Positions 49,645-58,610 of a stretch of DNA of 64,000 nucleotides are shown one piece after another (the stretch's first letter is position 1; the number at the start of each line of letters is the position of its first letter). This stretch comes from Pseudomonas citrullilanati. GTDB taxonomy: Bacteria; Pseudomonadota; Gammaproteobacteria; Pseudomonadales; Pseudomonadaceae. A program made the translations under genes and the position numbers. The stretch is from contig NZ_JAUQOP010000009.1 of assembly GCF_030580855.1 (NCBI RefSeq), positions 1-64,000 on the forward strand, given 5' to 3'. A model generated the notes under the pieces. It did not search any database. It was not told where the DNA came from and saw only the letters and a program-made list of their open reading frames with translations.

Positions 49645-52118
49645 GGGCGGTCTTCCTGGGCGAAATGCCGGAGCAAATCCGATGGCTGGGTACGGTACAG
49701 CGTGTACAGCGGCCAGGCCGATGCCAACAGCGTGGCGAACATCGCCAGCGCCAGCAACTGCGCCAGTTGCAACGGGAAGATCTGCAACGGCAGGCGCCAG
49801 CCGAAGGCCTGGACGTTGATCACCGTGTCCAGGCACCAGGCCAGGGCAATGCCCAGCGGCAAGGCGAGCACCAGGGTCAACAAGGCCAGCAGCCAGGTCT
49901 GGCCGAGGTTGAGCAGCATCAATTGTCGGCGGGTCACCCCCAGCGCCCACAAGGGGGCCAACTGGCCGAGGCGGCTCTGGCTCTGGGTCAGCAGGCTGAT
50001 GAACAGCGCCACGCCAGCGACCGCCAGAGTCAGGCTGTTGAGGGCCGCGGTGGCGGCAAAGGTGCGCTCGAACACTTGGGTCGACCAGCCTTTGAGCCGG
50101 GCCTGATCGACGATATGGCTGTCGTCCAGGTCGAACCGACTTTGCAGCGCGGCCAGCAGCGCCGGGATCGCGGCCGGCTCGATCCGCAGGTTGAAGCGAT
50201 ACGGCGTCAGTTGCGGCCAGTGCGCCAGCAGGTGATCGGCGTTGATCAGCACGTGGCCCTTGGGGTTGCCGTAGTCGGCGTAGATCCCGACGATCCGGGG
50301 CGTCCACGGTCCCTGGGGGGTCGGCAAGGTCAACCGGTCGCCGATCTTCACCTTGAGGCGCCGCGCCAGTTGTTCGCTGAGCATCAGGGTATCGGCGCTG
50401 GCCAGTTGTTCCCACGGCGGATCAGCGGACGCCTCCAGCAGCGGCCAATGCTGGCGATAGGCAGGGTGATCGATGATGCCGAAGATATCCGTCGGCCATC
50501 CTTGCAAGGCAACGGCGACCTGCCAGTTGGGCAGCACCGCGGTAATGGCCGGCTGCTGCTTGAGCCAGGCCTGCAGCTCGGCGGCCTGGGCCGGGGTCTG
50601 CGGGCTGACGTACAACTCCGAGGTCAAGCGTTGTTCGAGCCAATGGTTGAACGTCTGGCGGAAACCCGACGTCATGCTGCCCGCACCGATGTTGGCCGCC
50701 AACGCCAGCAGCAAAGCCATCAGCGCCAGGCTCAGCGTCGGCAGTTGCTGGCGACAGTCGGCCAGGAACCACTGCCCGAGCACCGAGCGGCTGCGCCGCA
50801 GCAACAGGTCCAGCACGCCGTTGAGCAGCACCGGCAAGGCCAGGGCGGCACCCAGTAACAACGCGGTCATCAGGACAAAGCCGCTGGCCAGGCTGTCCCC
50901 CCGGATCAACGCCCAGAAACCGATCGATGCGGCCAGCGCCACCACCCACCCCTGGCGTCGCAACCGGCGCGCATGGGCCTGATGCCAGGCTTGGGGATTG
51001 GCCAGCGCCAGCAATGGCAAGCGGGCCGCCCGCAAGAGGCTGTCGGCGCCGGCCAGCAGCGCCCCCAAGAGGCTCAGGCCAATCCCGCTGAGCCACCACC
51101 ACGGGCTGAGATTCAGGTGCCCGGCCACTTCGGCGCCATACAACCCGCGCAGGCTCGCGGCGACATCGGGCAACAACAGGCTCGCCAGCCAATACCCGCT
51201 GAGCACCCCGGCGATGCCGCCGATCAAGGCCAGCGCCCCCAGTTCGACGGCCAGGCTGGTGACCAGCCGCCGCGCACTGACCCCACAGGCCCGCAGGGTT
51301 CGCAACAGGCTGCGACGCTGCTCCAGCGCCAGGCCGATGGCCGCGTGGGCGATGAACAACCCCACCACGAACGACAGGAACCCCAGGGCATCGAGGTTCA
51401 GGTGAAAGCTTTCGGTAAGGCGCGACAGGTTGTTTTCTTCATCGGCGCGCTTGAATTGCAAACGGCCGCCGAACCCTTGCGGCAGGGTCGCGTTGAACGT
51501 CGCGGGCAGCAGCAAGCGCGACAGCTGGTCCGGCAGCCCGAGGGCTTGCTGGGCAAAACCGATGTCCACCAACAGCACGCCCGGGGCCATGTCCGGCTGG
51601 AGGTGCAAGGGTGGCAGGGACCGCCCTTCGACGGTCCGGGGCTGGTCGCCCTCGCGCAGCCCCAACGCCTGCAAGGTTTGCGGGGCGATCCAGGTGCGGC
51701 CAGGGTCGCTGAAAAACCCCACCACCTCGCTGATGTCCCGCGCTTGCCCCGCCAATGCCGCGCCAGGCGGCAACGACACCGGGTCGATGCCCATCAATTG
51801 CAAGCGCTGGTCGACATGCCCTTCGAGGGTGACCCGCGCCTGCAACAACGGCGACACCGGCCAGCCCTGGCGCCGCAGGTCGACGAACCATTGTTGGGGG
51901 AACGTGCCGCCACCGGGGGCGCTGAGGCTGGCTTGCGGTTCGCCGCCGATGAGCTGACTGGCGCGGGCGTAGCTGTCCCGGGCCTGGCTGTTCAACGCCA
52001 GCACACCGGTGAGCAGGCCGGTGGCGAGCCACAGTCCGGTGAGCACGCTGAAAAACTGCACCGGGTGCTGGCGCCAGTGGCTGAGCAAGGCCTTGAGGGT
52101 CTGGCGAAAGATCATCAC
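49641..52118 (-). CDS. FtsX/MacB-type ABC transporter permease
   Basis: The 825-residue inner-membrane protein has an N-terminal helix (about 18-40), a periplasmic domain, a cluster of helices near the middle, and a second FtsX module at the C-terminus (AVAGVALFISLLTQSQSRLG, LNLGQTWLLALLTLVLALPL). Two FtsX domains in one chain suggest fusion of the AttF and AttG halves. Such permeases move or extract lipids and lipoproteins rather than import solutes. It lies between its ATPase and the AttH-like lipoprotein. Confidence 0.88.
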   Translation of the reverse strand: MMIFRQTLKALLSHWRQHPVQFFSVLTGLWLATGLLTGVLALNSQARDSYARASQLIGGEPQASLSAPGGGTFPQQWFVDLRRQGWPVSPLLQARVTLEGHVDQRLQLMGIDPVSLPPGAALAGQARDISEVVGFFSDPGRTWIAPQTLQALGLREGDQPRTVEGRSLPPLHLQPDMAPGVLLVDIGFAQQALGLPDQLSRLLLPATFNATLPQGFGGRLQFKRADEENNLSRLTESFHLNLDALGFLSFVVGLFIAHAAIGLALEQRRSLLRTLRACGVSARRLVTSLAVELGALALIGGIAGVLSGYWLASLLLPDVAASLRGLYGAEVAGHLNLSPWWWLSGIGLSLLGALLAGADSLLRAARLPLLALANPQAWHQAHARRLRRQGWVVALAASIGFWALIRGDSLASGFVLMTALLLGAALALPVLLNGVLDLLLRRSRSVLGQWFLADCRQQLPTLSLALMALLLALAANIGAGSMTSGFRQTFNHWLEQRLTSELYVSPQTPAQAAELQAWLKQQPAITAVLPNWQVAVALQGWPTDIFGIIDHPAYRQHWPLLEASADPPWEQLASADTLMLSEQLARRLKVKIGDRLTLPTPQGPWTPRIVGIYADYGNPKGHVLINADHLLAHWPQLTPYRFNLRIEPAAIPALLAALQSRFDLDDSHIVDQARLKGWSTQVFERTFAATAALNSLTLAVAGVALFISLLTQSQSRLGQLAPLWALGVTRRQLMLLNLGQTWLLALLTLVLALPLGIALAWCLDTVINVQAFGWRLPLQIFPLQLAQLLALAMFATLLASAWPLYTLYRTQPSDLLRHFAQEDRP

Positions 52119-52783
52119 CCTTGGGCCACCTGCGCGAGACGACCGCCGTGCAACACCACGCGCTGGGCCAGGCGGGCGGCCACCCGAGGACTGTGGGTCA
52201 CCATCAGCAGGCTGGTGGGGCTGTCGGCCAGCAGCTCCAGCAGCAACTGCAACACGTCGTCACTGGTGCCTTCGTCGAGGCTGCCGGTGGGTTCGTCGGC
52301 CAGCAACAGCGGCGGCCGCGACGCCAGTGCCCGCCCCAGCGCCACCCGCTGCTGCTGGCCGCCGGACAGTTGCTCGGGATAACGTCGCAGCAAATCCGCG
52401 AGGCCCAGCCGCTGCACCAGGTGGGCCTGCCAGGTCGGGTCATGGCGACCGCACAGCCGCGCCTGGAACGCCAGGTTGTCCGCCACCGACAAACTGCTGA
52501 TGAGATTGAACTGCTGGAAGACCAGGCCGATTTCCGTCCGCCGCCAGTTGGCCAACTGGCTTTCGCTCATGCCATCTAGCCGGTACTCGCCGCTGCGGAT
52601 GCTGCCGCGATCGACCTTGTCCAGCCCGGCGACCAGGTGCAACAAGGTGCTCTTGCCACTGCCGGACTCCCCCATCAGCGCCAGGCTGCTGCCCGGCGAC
52701 AGCGTCAGGTCGACGCCCTGCAACACCGGCAACGGGCCCTGGGGCGTGGCGTAGCTTTTGAAAACGTCGCGGACTTCCAGCAT
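52115..52783 (-). CDS. LolD/MacB-type ABC transporter ATP-binding protein
   Basis: The 222-residue ATPase has Walker A GESGSGKST at residues 38-46, signature LSGGQQQRVALGRALA, Walker B LLLADEPTGSLDEGT and a switch His in MVTHSPRVA. It overlaps the permease start by 4 bases. It belongs to the MJ0796-like subfamily that pairs with FtsX-type permeases. Confidence 0.93.
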   Translation of the reverse strand: MLEVRDVFKSYATPQGPLPVLQGVDLTLSPGSSLALMGESGSGKSTLLHLVAGLDKVDRGSIRSGEYRLDGMSESQLANWRRTEIGLVFQQFNLISSLSVADNLAFQARLCGRHDPTWQAHLVQRLGLADLLRRYPEQLSGGQQQRVALGRALASRPPLLLADEPTGSLDEGTSDDVLQLLLELLADSPTSLLMVTHSPRVAARLAQRVVLHGGRLAQVAQG

Positions 52784-53022
52784 GGGCAGACTCTGATGGG
52801 AAAACGTGACGCTCAGGATAGCGGAGTTGAACGCCGGGCCCTATCCACCGCAAAGGCTGGATTCGTCCCAACCGTTTGTCAGGGTATGGATCCACCCCCT
52901 TGTCCAGCGTCAATTTTCAGCTATCAATCAATCAGTAATGCACGCCGTTTAAAGAGCATCAGGATGACCGTCATGAATATGACGAACCTGGCCGACTTCC
53001 TTTTTCAAGGATGCCCATCGAC

Positions 53023-54939
53023 ATGCCCCACACCCACTACCGTCGCGATATCGATGGGCTTCGCGCCGTTGCCGTCATTGCCGTACTGATCCATCACCTC
53101 AACACCAGGCTGCTCCCGGGCGGATTCGAGGGGGTGGACATTTTCTTCGTCATCTCGGGTTTTCTCATCACCTCCCAAGTGTTTGCCGAGATCAAGCACC
53201 ACGCCTTTTCCATCGAGCGTTTTTATCAACGACGCATCAACCGCATCGTCCCGGCGCTGGCGACGGTGTTGCTGGCCAGTGTGGTCGCCGGAGTCGTCAT
53301 CCTTTCCCCGGCCGACCTGACCCGGCTCAACGTCAGCGCGCTGCTCTCCCTGCTCGGGGTGTCGAACATCTACATCTGGATGAAGTACGGCAACTATTTC
53401 GCGGCGGACGCCAGCGAAGCGCCGCTGCTGCACACCTGGTCGCTGGGTATCGAGGAACAGTTCTACGTGATCTGGCCGCTGCTGCTCCTGGCGCTCTACC
53501 GGCTGGCGCCCCGCTACATGCTGGCCGTGCTGGCGGTCGGCGTGGTCGCGGCCATCGGCCTGTCGGAGTACGCCACCCATGTCTTCGTCACCGCGTCCTA
53601 CTACCTGTTGCCCACGCGCTTTTTCGAGTTGATGGTGGGCGGCGCGCTGGGTATCTATCTCTATCGACCCCGGGCGCTCGGCCGCCGCGCCGCCGTGGGC
53701 TGCGCGTTGGCGGGGGCCGGGTTGATCGGCGTTTCCCTGTTCACCCTGAGCCCCGAATCGCCCTTCCCCGGCCTCAATGCCCTGATGCCCTGCCTGGGCG
53801 CGGCGCTGCTGATCCTGGCCGGCGCCCAGACCCAATCCCGCCTGCTGGACAACCGTCCCATGGTGTTCATCGGCCTGATTTCCTACTCGCTTTACCTGTG
53901 GCACTGGCCATTGATCGCCTACCTCCATTACCTCGGCATTGCCATGACGCTGCCGGTGGGAATCTCGCTGCTGGCGGTGTCGGTCGCGTTGTCCTGGTGG
54001 TCCTGGCGTTATGTCGAGGTGCCGTTTCGACGCAGCGGCGCACAGTTGCCGTTTTCCCGCGTACTCGGCCTTCGCTTCATCATGCCGGCTGCGGCACTCG
54101 CCGTGGTGGCGACGCTGAGCCTGCAATGGAACGGCTTCCCCCAGCGTTTCGTGCCGCAAGTGGCGACACTCGAGGCCATGACCCTGGTGGAGCCGAACAA
54201 GCTTCGCAGCGACTGCCACAAGCCCAATGCGCACTACGACGCCGAGCCCAACCCCCAATGTCGGCTGGGCGCGCGCAAGGCGTCGCTCGACGGGATCATG
54301 GTCGGTGACTCGTTCGCCAATCACTTCACCGGCATGGTCGACATCCTGGCCAAACCCAACGGTATCGGGTTGATGGACTACACCCTGGATGGCTGCCCGC
54401 CGATCTTCGCCTACACCGCCCAGGCCCCGACCGTGTATATCGCCCATTGCATGGAGCGCAACGCGCACGTGCTCGGGCTGATCGAGCAGCACCACTACCC
54501 TTACGTCGTGCTGGCCGGGGCCTGGCCAAGGGACGCTGCGGCCGGGGAGATGATCGAAGCGAGCATCAAGCGGGTCGCGGACAACAGCGGCCAGGTCATC
54601 GTCATCCTCGGCAACCAGCACATCGACAAGGCCGCGACCTGCCCGGTACGCCGCTTGATGTTCGGCACCGACCGCCTCTGCTCGACGCCGCAGGACGCCC
54701 CGCCGCCGTACTGGGCCGGGATACGCGCCAGGCTGCCGCAGGTGCACTTCATCGACCCGAACCCGGTGATCTGTCCGGCGGGGCTGTGCAGCCCGATCAT
54801 CGACGGGCTGTTGCTGTACCGCGATGACGCGCACCTGAACGATGTGGGCTCGCGCTTCATTGGCCGCACATTGCGCGACCGGGGCTTCTCCCTGCTCTAC
54901 GACCCCGCCCGTCCCGCCACGATCGCCACCACAAGGTAA
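53023..54939 (+). CDS. OafA-type acyltransferase with C-terminal SGNH domain
   Basis: The 638-residue membrane protein acylates envelope or secreted polysaccharide. The N-terminal acyltransferase-3 domain has about ten helices (RRDIDGLRAVAVIAVLIHHL, GVDIFFVISGFLIT, HTWSLGIEEQFYVIWPLLLL). The C-terminal periplasmic SGNH domain shows GDSFANHF and the catalytic DDAHLNDVGSRF. The ATG at 53023 is preferred to that at 53011 because AAGGA ends right at the latter. It lies upstream of the exopolysaccharide genes, which it may modify, though it also could act on O-antigen. Confidence 0.9.
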   Translation: MPHTHYRRDIDGLRAVAVIAVLIHHLNTRLLPGGFEGVDIFFVISGFLITSQVFAEIKHHAFSIERFYQRRINRIVPALATVLLASVVAGVVILSPADLTRLNVSALLSLLGVSNIYIWMKYGNYFAADASEAPLLHTWSLGIEEQFYVIWPLLLLALYRLAPRYMLAVLAVGVVAAIGLSEYATHVFVTASYYLLPTRFFELMVGGALGIYLYRPRALGRRAAVGCALAGAGLIGVSLFTLSPESPFPGLNALMPCLGAALLILAGAQTQSRLLDNRPMVFIGLISYSLYLWHWPLIAYLHYLGIAMTLPVGISLLAVSVALSWWSWRYVEVPFRRSGAQLPFSRVLGLRFIMPAAALAVVATLSLQWNGFPQRFVPQVATLEAMTLVEPNKLRSDCHKPNAHYDAEPNPQCRLGARKASLDGIMVGDSFANHFTGMVDILAKPNGIGLMDYTLDGCPPIFAYTAQAPTVYIAHCMERNAHVLGLIEQHHYPYVVLAGAWPRDAAAGEMIEASIKRVADNSGQVIVILGNQHIDKAATCPVRRLMFGTDRLCSTPQDAPPPYWAGIRARLPQVHFIDPNPVICPAGLCSPIIDGLLLYRDDAHLNDVGSRFIGRTLRDRGFSLLYDPARPATIATTR

Positions 54940-54963
54940 GGGGGTAGGCCTTGCTGCCGCTTT

Positions 54964-55053
54964 CGCGAGCGGGCTCGCTCCCACAAAAGACCGGTGGCGT
55001 ACACACATCCCGAGCCACCCCCAAAACACCTGTGGGAGCGAGCCTGCTCGCGA
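54964..55053. repeat. REP-like inverted pair
   Basis: CGCGAGCGGGCTCGCTCCCAC on the left and GTGGGAGCGAGCCTGCTCGCGAA on the right, in the opposite relative orientation to most pairs in this window. It lies between two converging genes. Confidence 0.82.
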
Positions 55054-55120
55054 AGACGACGGCGCAGCCAGCCTCACCGCTACTGATCCTCCACCTTCGC
55101 TCCCGCGGAGCGCGCGGTAA

Positions 55121-56818
55121 TCAGTGCCCCGCCGCCATTTCCGCCTGGGCCGGTGCCGGGGTGACAATGTGGCCCAGGTCGATGTGCCGCCAGGCGGGCT
55201 TGGCGCCCAGGCGCGCATTGAAGCGGTAGTTGAAGGTGAAGTCGTCATCGGTGGGTTGGTCGAGGGACCTTCCATAGACCGCCTCGACCCCGGCAGGGTC
55301 GTAGCCCATCAACTGCAGCAGGGTCGGGAAGATGTTGTAGTGGCTCGAACGGTCCTTGTTCTGCGCCAAGGCATCGCGCCAATCGAGGGTGTGCAAGGAC
55401 TTGCCCTGGATGACCACCAGCGGCACCAATCCCTCCTCCGCCACCGGGTCGCCGCCGCAGTGGGTGTTCAGGCCCGGGTTGCCGCGCTCGTGCAAGTCCT
55501 GGCCATGGTCGGAGGTGTAGATCACCACGGCATTGTCCAGGTCGGCCTGCTGGAAGATGCGCTTGAAGAATTCGCCGACGTTCCACAGCACGGTGTTCTG
55601 GTAGGCATTGCGGTACAGCAGCCAATCGTCCTTCTGGCCATTGAAACCGTCGCGCTGGCCCGTATCGGCCACATCCTGGTAGTGCCCACGCGGCAGCGCC
55701 GGTCGATAGCTCATGAACTCGTCGGGGTACTTGTCGTGGACCGGGAAGTGCGCACCCATCTTGTTGATCACCACCAGTTCGGCCTGGTCGTCGTTCAGCA
55801 ATTCGACCAACTTCGCCGCGACCGCCATGTCGCGGTCGCGCACACGGACCTGGTCGAATTGGACGAAGGTGTCGATGTCCTGTTTTTCCAGGTCGGTCAT
55901 CAGGTTCTGCAGGTTGCCGCCAGTGCGCTGGGCGTCGATGTAGACCGTGCGCAGGCCGGCCTTCCTGGCGTACTGCCAGATCGATGGGAGGGTGCTGTTG
56001 ATGCGGATGTAGTCGGCGCGGGTGCCACCGTAGCGCAGGGTGACGTTGGTGTCGGCGCTGCAATTGGCGATGGAGGCGGCATAGCCGAAGTTGAAGATGT
56101 CCACGCCGTCCGGCGCCGCCTGCAAGCCGCTGTGCACGCCGGAAGGGGTGTTGATGTCGAGGTAATTGCCGGCAATGCTTTCATCGATGATCAGCACGAT
56201 ATCGTGGTTGATTGCCGCGGTTGACCGCGCGATGCGCACCGGTTCCCGAGGGCCGACCGTGTTGTGCCAGGCCTCGTAGAGAAACAGGTTCAGGTAGGCC
56301 AGCGGCGTGTACATCACTGGCAGCCCACGGGCGCCCTCCCCGGCCCGCGCGAACAGCACGCCACTGAGCAACAGCACGCCCAGCACCGGCGCCGCGACCG
56401 GCAGATAACCGGGGATGGCCAGCCGCCGACGCGGCTTGAGCCCGATCCCCAGCAACAGCAGCAGCCCCGCGGCCATCGCACTGATGATCACCGCGCGGTA
56501 CTGATAGGCCGCCTCCTGGATGAACCCGCCCGAATACACCAGCGACACGAACTGGCTGTAGGTCAGGTAGCTGTCGGTGACCCGGGTGTAGACCTCGAAG
56601 AACACCGCCGAGACGAACATCAGCAGCGCGAAAAGATGCCGCACCAGGGCCTGGCGAATGTGTGCGGCCAGCCACAGCGCGACCACCAGCACCGCGAACA
56701 TCGCGCCGAACAGCAACGTGGCGAACCCCAGGCCCAGCGCGCCCAGGCGGTCGAGGTAGTACTCGTGCCCCCGGACCAGGTACAGCACCAGCAACAGTTC
56801 CTTGAGGTATCGACCCAT
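55121..56818 (-). CDS. Sulfatase-fold membrane enzyme (phosphoethanolamine transferase-like)
   Basis: The 565-residue protein has about five N-terminal membrane helices (to about residue 165) and a periplasmic alkaline-phosphatase-superfamily domain. The metal/nucleophile segment VLIIDESIAGNYLDIN has Ser in the position usually held by Thr in lipid A phosphoethanolamine transferases. DHGQDLHERG and NTHCGGDP provide later metal ligands. It may transfer a phospho-group to lipid A, cyclic glucans or polysaccharide; the acceptor is unknown. The ATG at 56818 gives a hydrophobic start (MGRYLKELLLVLYLV). Confidence 0.82.
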   Translation of the reverse strand: MGRYLKELLLVLYLVRGHEYYLDRLGALGLGFATLLFGAMFAVLVVALWLAAHIRQALVRHLFALLMFVSAVFFEVYTRVTDSYLTYSQFVSLVYSGGFIQEAAYQYRAVIISAMAAGLLLLLGIGLKPRRRLAIPGYLPVAAPVLGVLLLSGVLFARAGEGARGLPVMYTPLAYLNLFLYEAWHNTVGPREPVRIARSTAAINHDIVLIIDESIAGNYLDINTPSGVHSGLQAAPDGVDIFNFGYAASIANCSADTNVTLRYGGTRADYIRINSTLPSIWQYARKAGLRTVYIDAQRTGGNLQNLMTDLEKQDIDTFVQFDQVRVRDRDMAVAAKLVELLNDDQAELVVINKMGAHFPVHDKYPDEFMSYRPALPRGHYQDVADTGQRDGFNGQKDDWLLYRNAYQNTVLWNVGEFFKRIFQQADLDNAVVIYTSDHGQDLHERGNPGLNTHCGGDPVAEEGLVPLVVIQGKSLHTLDWRDALAQNKDRSSHYNIFPTLLQLMGYDPAGVEAVYGRSLDQPTDDDFTFNYRFNARLGAKPAWRHIDLGHIVTPAPAQAEMAAGH

Positions 56819-57245
56819 GACGTTCTCGGCGATGTCGCGACGTTGAGAAGCTGCGTTCCAGCACAGGGAAAACACTGTTTTTCCTGCACCCGCGCGCGCT
56901 TGGTTTCTGCACATTAGCAGCGACCTTTCAAAGTGCAAGAAATGCCCCGACCAACGAGCGCGTCAAAAAAAAGTTAGCCCAAAAATGACACGATTCTGCC
57001 TTATAAAATCGGAAAATCTATGGACTATGACCGTTCATCGCTTTCTTAAAACCCAGTAAAACCCTTTAAAACCTAGACTTTTCCATGACAGTCAATAACT
57101 TGATATCAAAAGGCCCTGTTCTTTCGAGTTTTGCCAACACTGACAACTGTCATTTTGCTGACACGCTTTTCTGAAGCTGCGCTATACCCCCTCTTAACAG
57201 TTTCATCCGAGTTACATAAACGGGTTTTTGCGAGGCGCGCCGAAG
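56819..57245. promoter_or_regulatory. Divergent intergenic region, exopolysaccharide promoter
   Basis: No gene is seen in these 427 AT-rich bases. Seen in order: ACCGTTCATC (57030-57039), 9 of 10 with the AlgR site ACCGTTCGTC; three TAAAACC repeats at exact 10-bp steps (57047, 57057, 57067); TGACAGTCA (57086-57094); GTCAATAACTTGAT (57091-57104), resembling the FleQ site GTCAAT-N2-ATTGAC; and the palindrome TGACAACTGTCA (57141-57152). All fit a regulated polysaccharide promoter; the regulator assignments are guesses from consensus. Confidence 0.5.
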
Positions 57246-58610
57246 ATGGACGTGAGCGTATTTGGAACGGGGTATGTGGGGCTGATCCAGGCCGCCGCGC
57301 TGGCCGATGTCGGCCACCGCGTGCTGTGCATCGACATCGACCCGAACAAGATCCGGCAACTGCAACAAGCGGTCCCGCCCATCAGCGAACCGGGCTTGTC
57401 CGGCCTGCTCGAAGAGAACATCAAGGCCGGACGCCTGGCGTTCAGTTCCCAGGCCAGCGATGCGGTCAATCACGGCGAGTTGATCTTCATCGCCGTCGGC
57501 ACGCCCGCCGACGAAGACGGCTCGGCCGACCTGAGCCATGTGCTGGGCGTCACCCGCCAGATCGCCGACTTCATGGACAGCGACCGCACCCTGATCATCA
57601 AGTCCACGGTGCCGGTGGGCACGGCCGACAAGGTCACCGAATGCGCCCGCCAGGCGTTGGCGCGCCGGGGCCTGAAACAGTTGAACGTGCGCGTGGTGTC
57701 CAACCCCGAATTCCTCAAGGAAGGCAGCGCCCTCGCCGATTGCATGCGCCCGGACCGGATCATCGTCGGCACTGCCGACCCGCTGGCCCGCGACCAGATG
57801 AGCGAGCTCTACGCGCCCTTCTGCCGCAACCACGAAAAACTGATGTTCATGGACAATCGCAGCGCCGAGCTGACCAAGTACGCGGCCAATGCGATGCTTG
57901 CCACGCGCATCAGCTTCATGAACGAACTGGCCAACCTCACCGAACGCCTGGGTGCCGACATCGAGGCGGTGCGCAAGGGGATCGGCTCGGACCCGCGCAT
58001 CGGCTACCACTTCATCTACCCCGGTTGCGGCTTCGGCGGCTCGTGCTTCCCCAAGGACCTGCGGGCCCTGCTGCACACCGCCGAACAAAGCGGCATGCCC
58101 CTGCGCCTGCTGCGCAGCGTCACCGACGTCAATGACAGCCAGCGGCACATCCTCTTCGAGAAACTCGCCAAGCAGTTCCCCGACGGCCTGGCCGGCAAGT
58201 CGATTGCCATCTGGGGCCTGGCGTTCAAGCCCAACACCGATGACATGCGCGAAGCCCCCAGCCGCTACCTGATGGAAGCGCTGTGGCGCGAAGGCGCCCG
58301 GGTCCAGGCCTACGACCCGGAAGCGATGTCCGAATGCCGTCGTCTCTATGGCTATCGCAAGGACCTGAACCTGTGCGCCACCCGCGATGACACCCTGGAG
58401 GACGCCGACGCCCTGGTGATCTGCACCGAGTGGAAGAACTTCCGCGTGGTGGACTTCGACCTGCTGGCCAGCAAGCTGCGCGCCCGGGTGATCATCGATG
58501 GGCGCAACCTGTACAACCCCGAACACCTGGCCGCCGCGGGGTTGCTGTACCGCGGCATCGGCCTGCGGCATACCTTGCCAGACACCCTTGCACCGGGGGC
58601 GCCAGCGTGA
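57246..58610 (+). CDS. UDP-glucose/GDP-mannose 6-dehydrogenase family protein
   Basis: The 454-residue NAD-dependent enzyme oxidises a nucleotide sugar to its uronic acid, most likely UDP-glucose to UDP-glucuronate. The Rossmann motif GTGYVG is at residues 7-12. KSTVPVGTADKV, NPEFLKEGSALADCMRPDRI and the catalytic Cys in GCGFGGSCFPKDL are intact. The next gene looks like a uronate epimerase, supporting UDP-glucuronate as product. It is the first gene of the exopolysaccharide cluster. Confidence 0.93.
   Translation: MDVSVFGTGYVGLIQAAALADVGHRVLCIDIDPNKIRQLQQAVPPISEPGLSGLLEENIKAGRLAFSSQASDAVNHGELIFIAVGTPADEDGSADLSHVLGVTRQIADFMDSDRTLIIKSTVPVGTADKVTECARQALARRGLKQLNVRVVSNPEFLKEGSALADCMRPDRIIVGTADPLARDQMSELYAPFCRNHEKLMFMDNRSAELTKYAANAMLATRISFMNELANLTERLGADIEAVRKGIGSDPRIGYHFIYPGCGFGGSCFPKDLRALLHTAEQSGMPLRLLRSVTDVNDSQRHILFEKLAKQFPDGLAGKSIAIWGLAFKPNTDDMREAPSRYLMEALWREGARVQAYDPEAMSECRRLYGYRKDLNLCATRDDTLEDADALVICTEWKNFRVVDFDLLASKLRARVIIDGRNLYNPEHLAAAGLLYRGIGLRHTLPDTLAPGAPA

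Noticed and set aside
48574..50415. N-terminal extension of the AttH-like gene to 613 residues
   Set aside because: The extra part is another frame of the ABC permease; the lipoprotein signal starting at 49644 is the natural start.
52481..53022. Plus-strand genes opposite and upstream of the ABC ATPase gene
   Set aside because: Frames here are antisense to the ATPase or lack a ribosome site and domain; the gap 52784-53022 looks purely intergenic.
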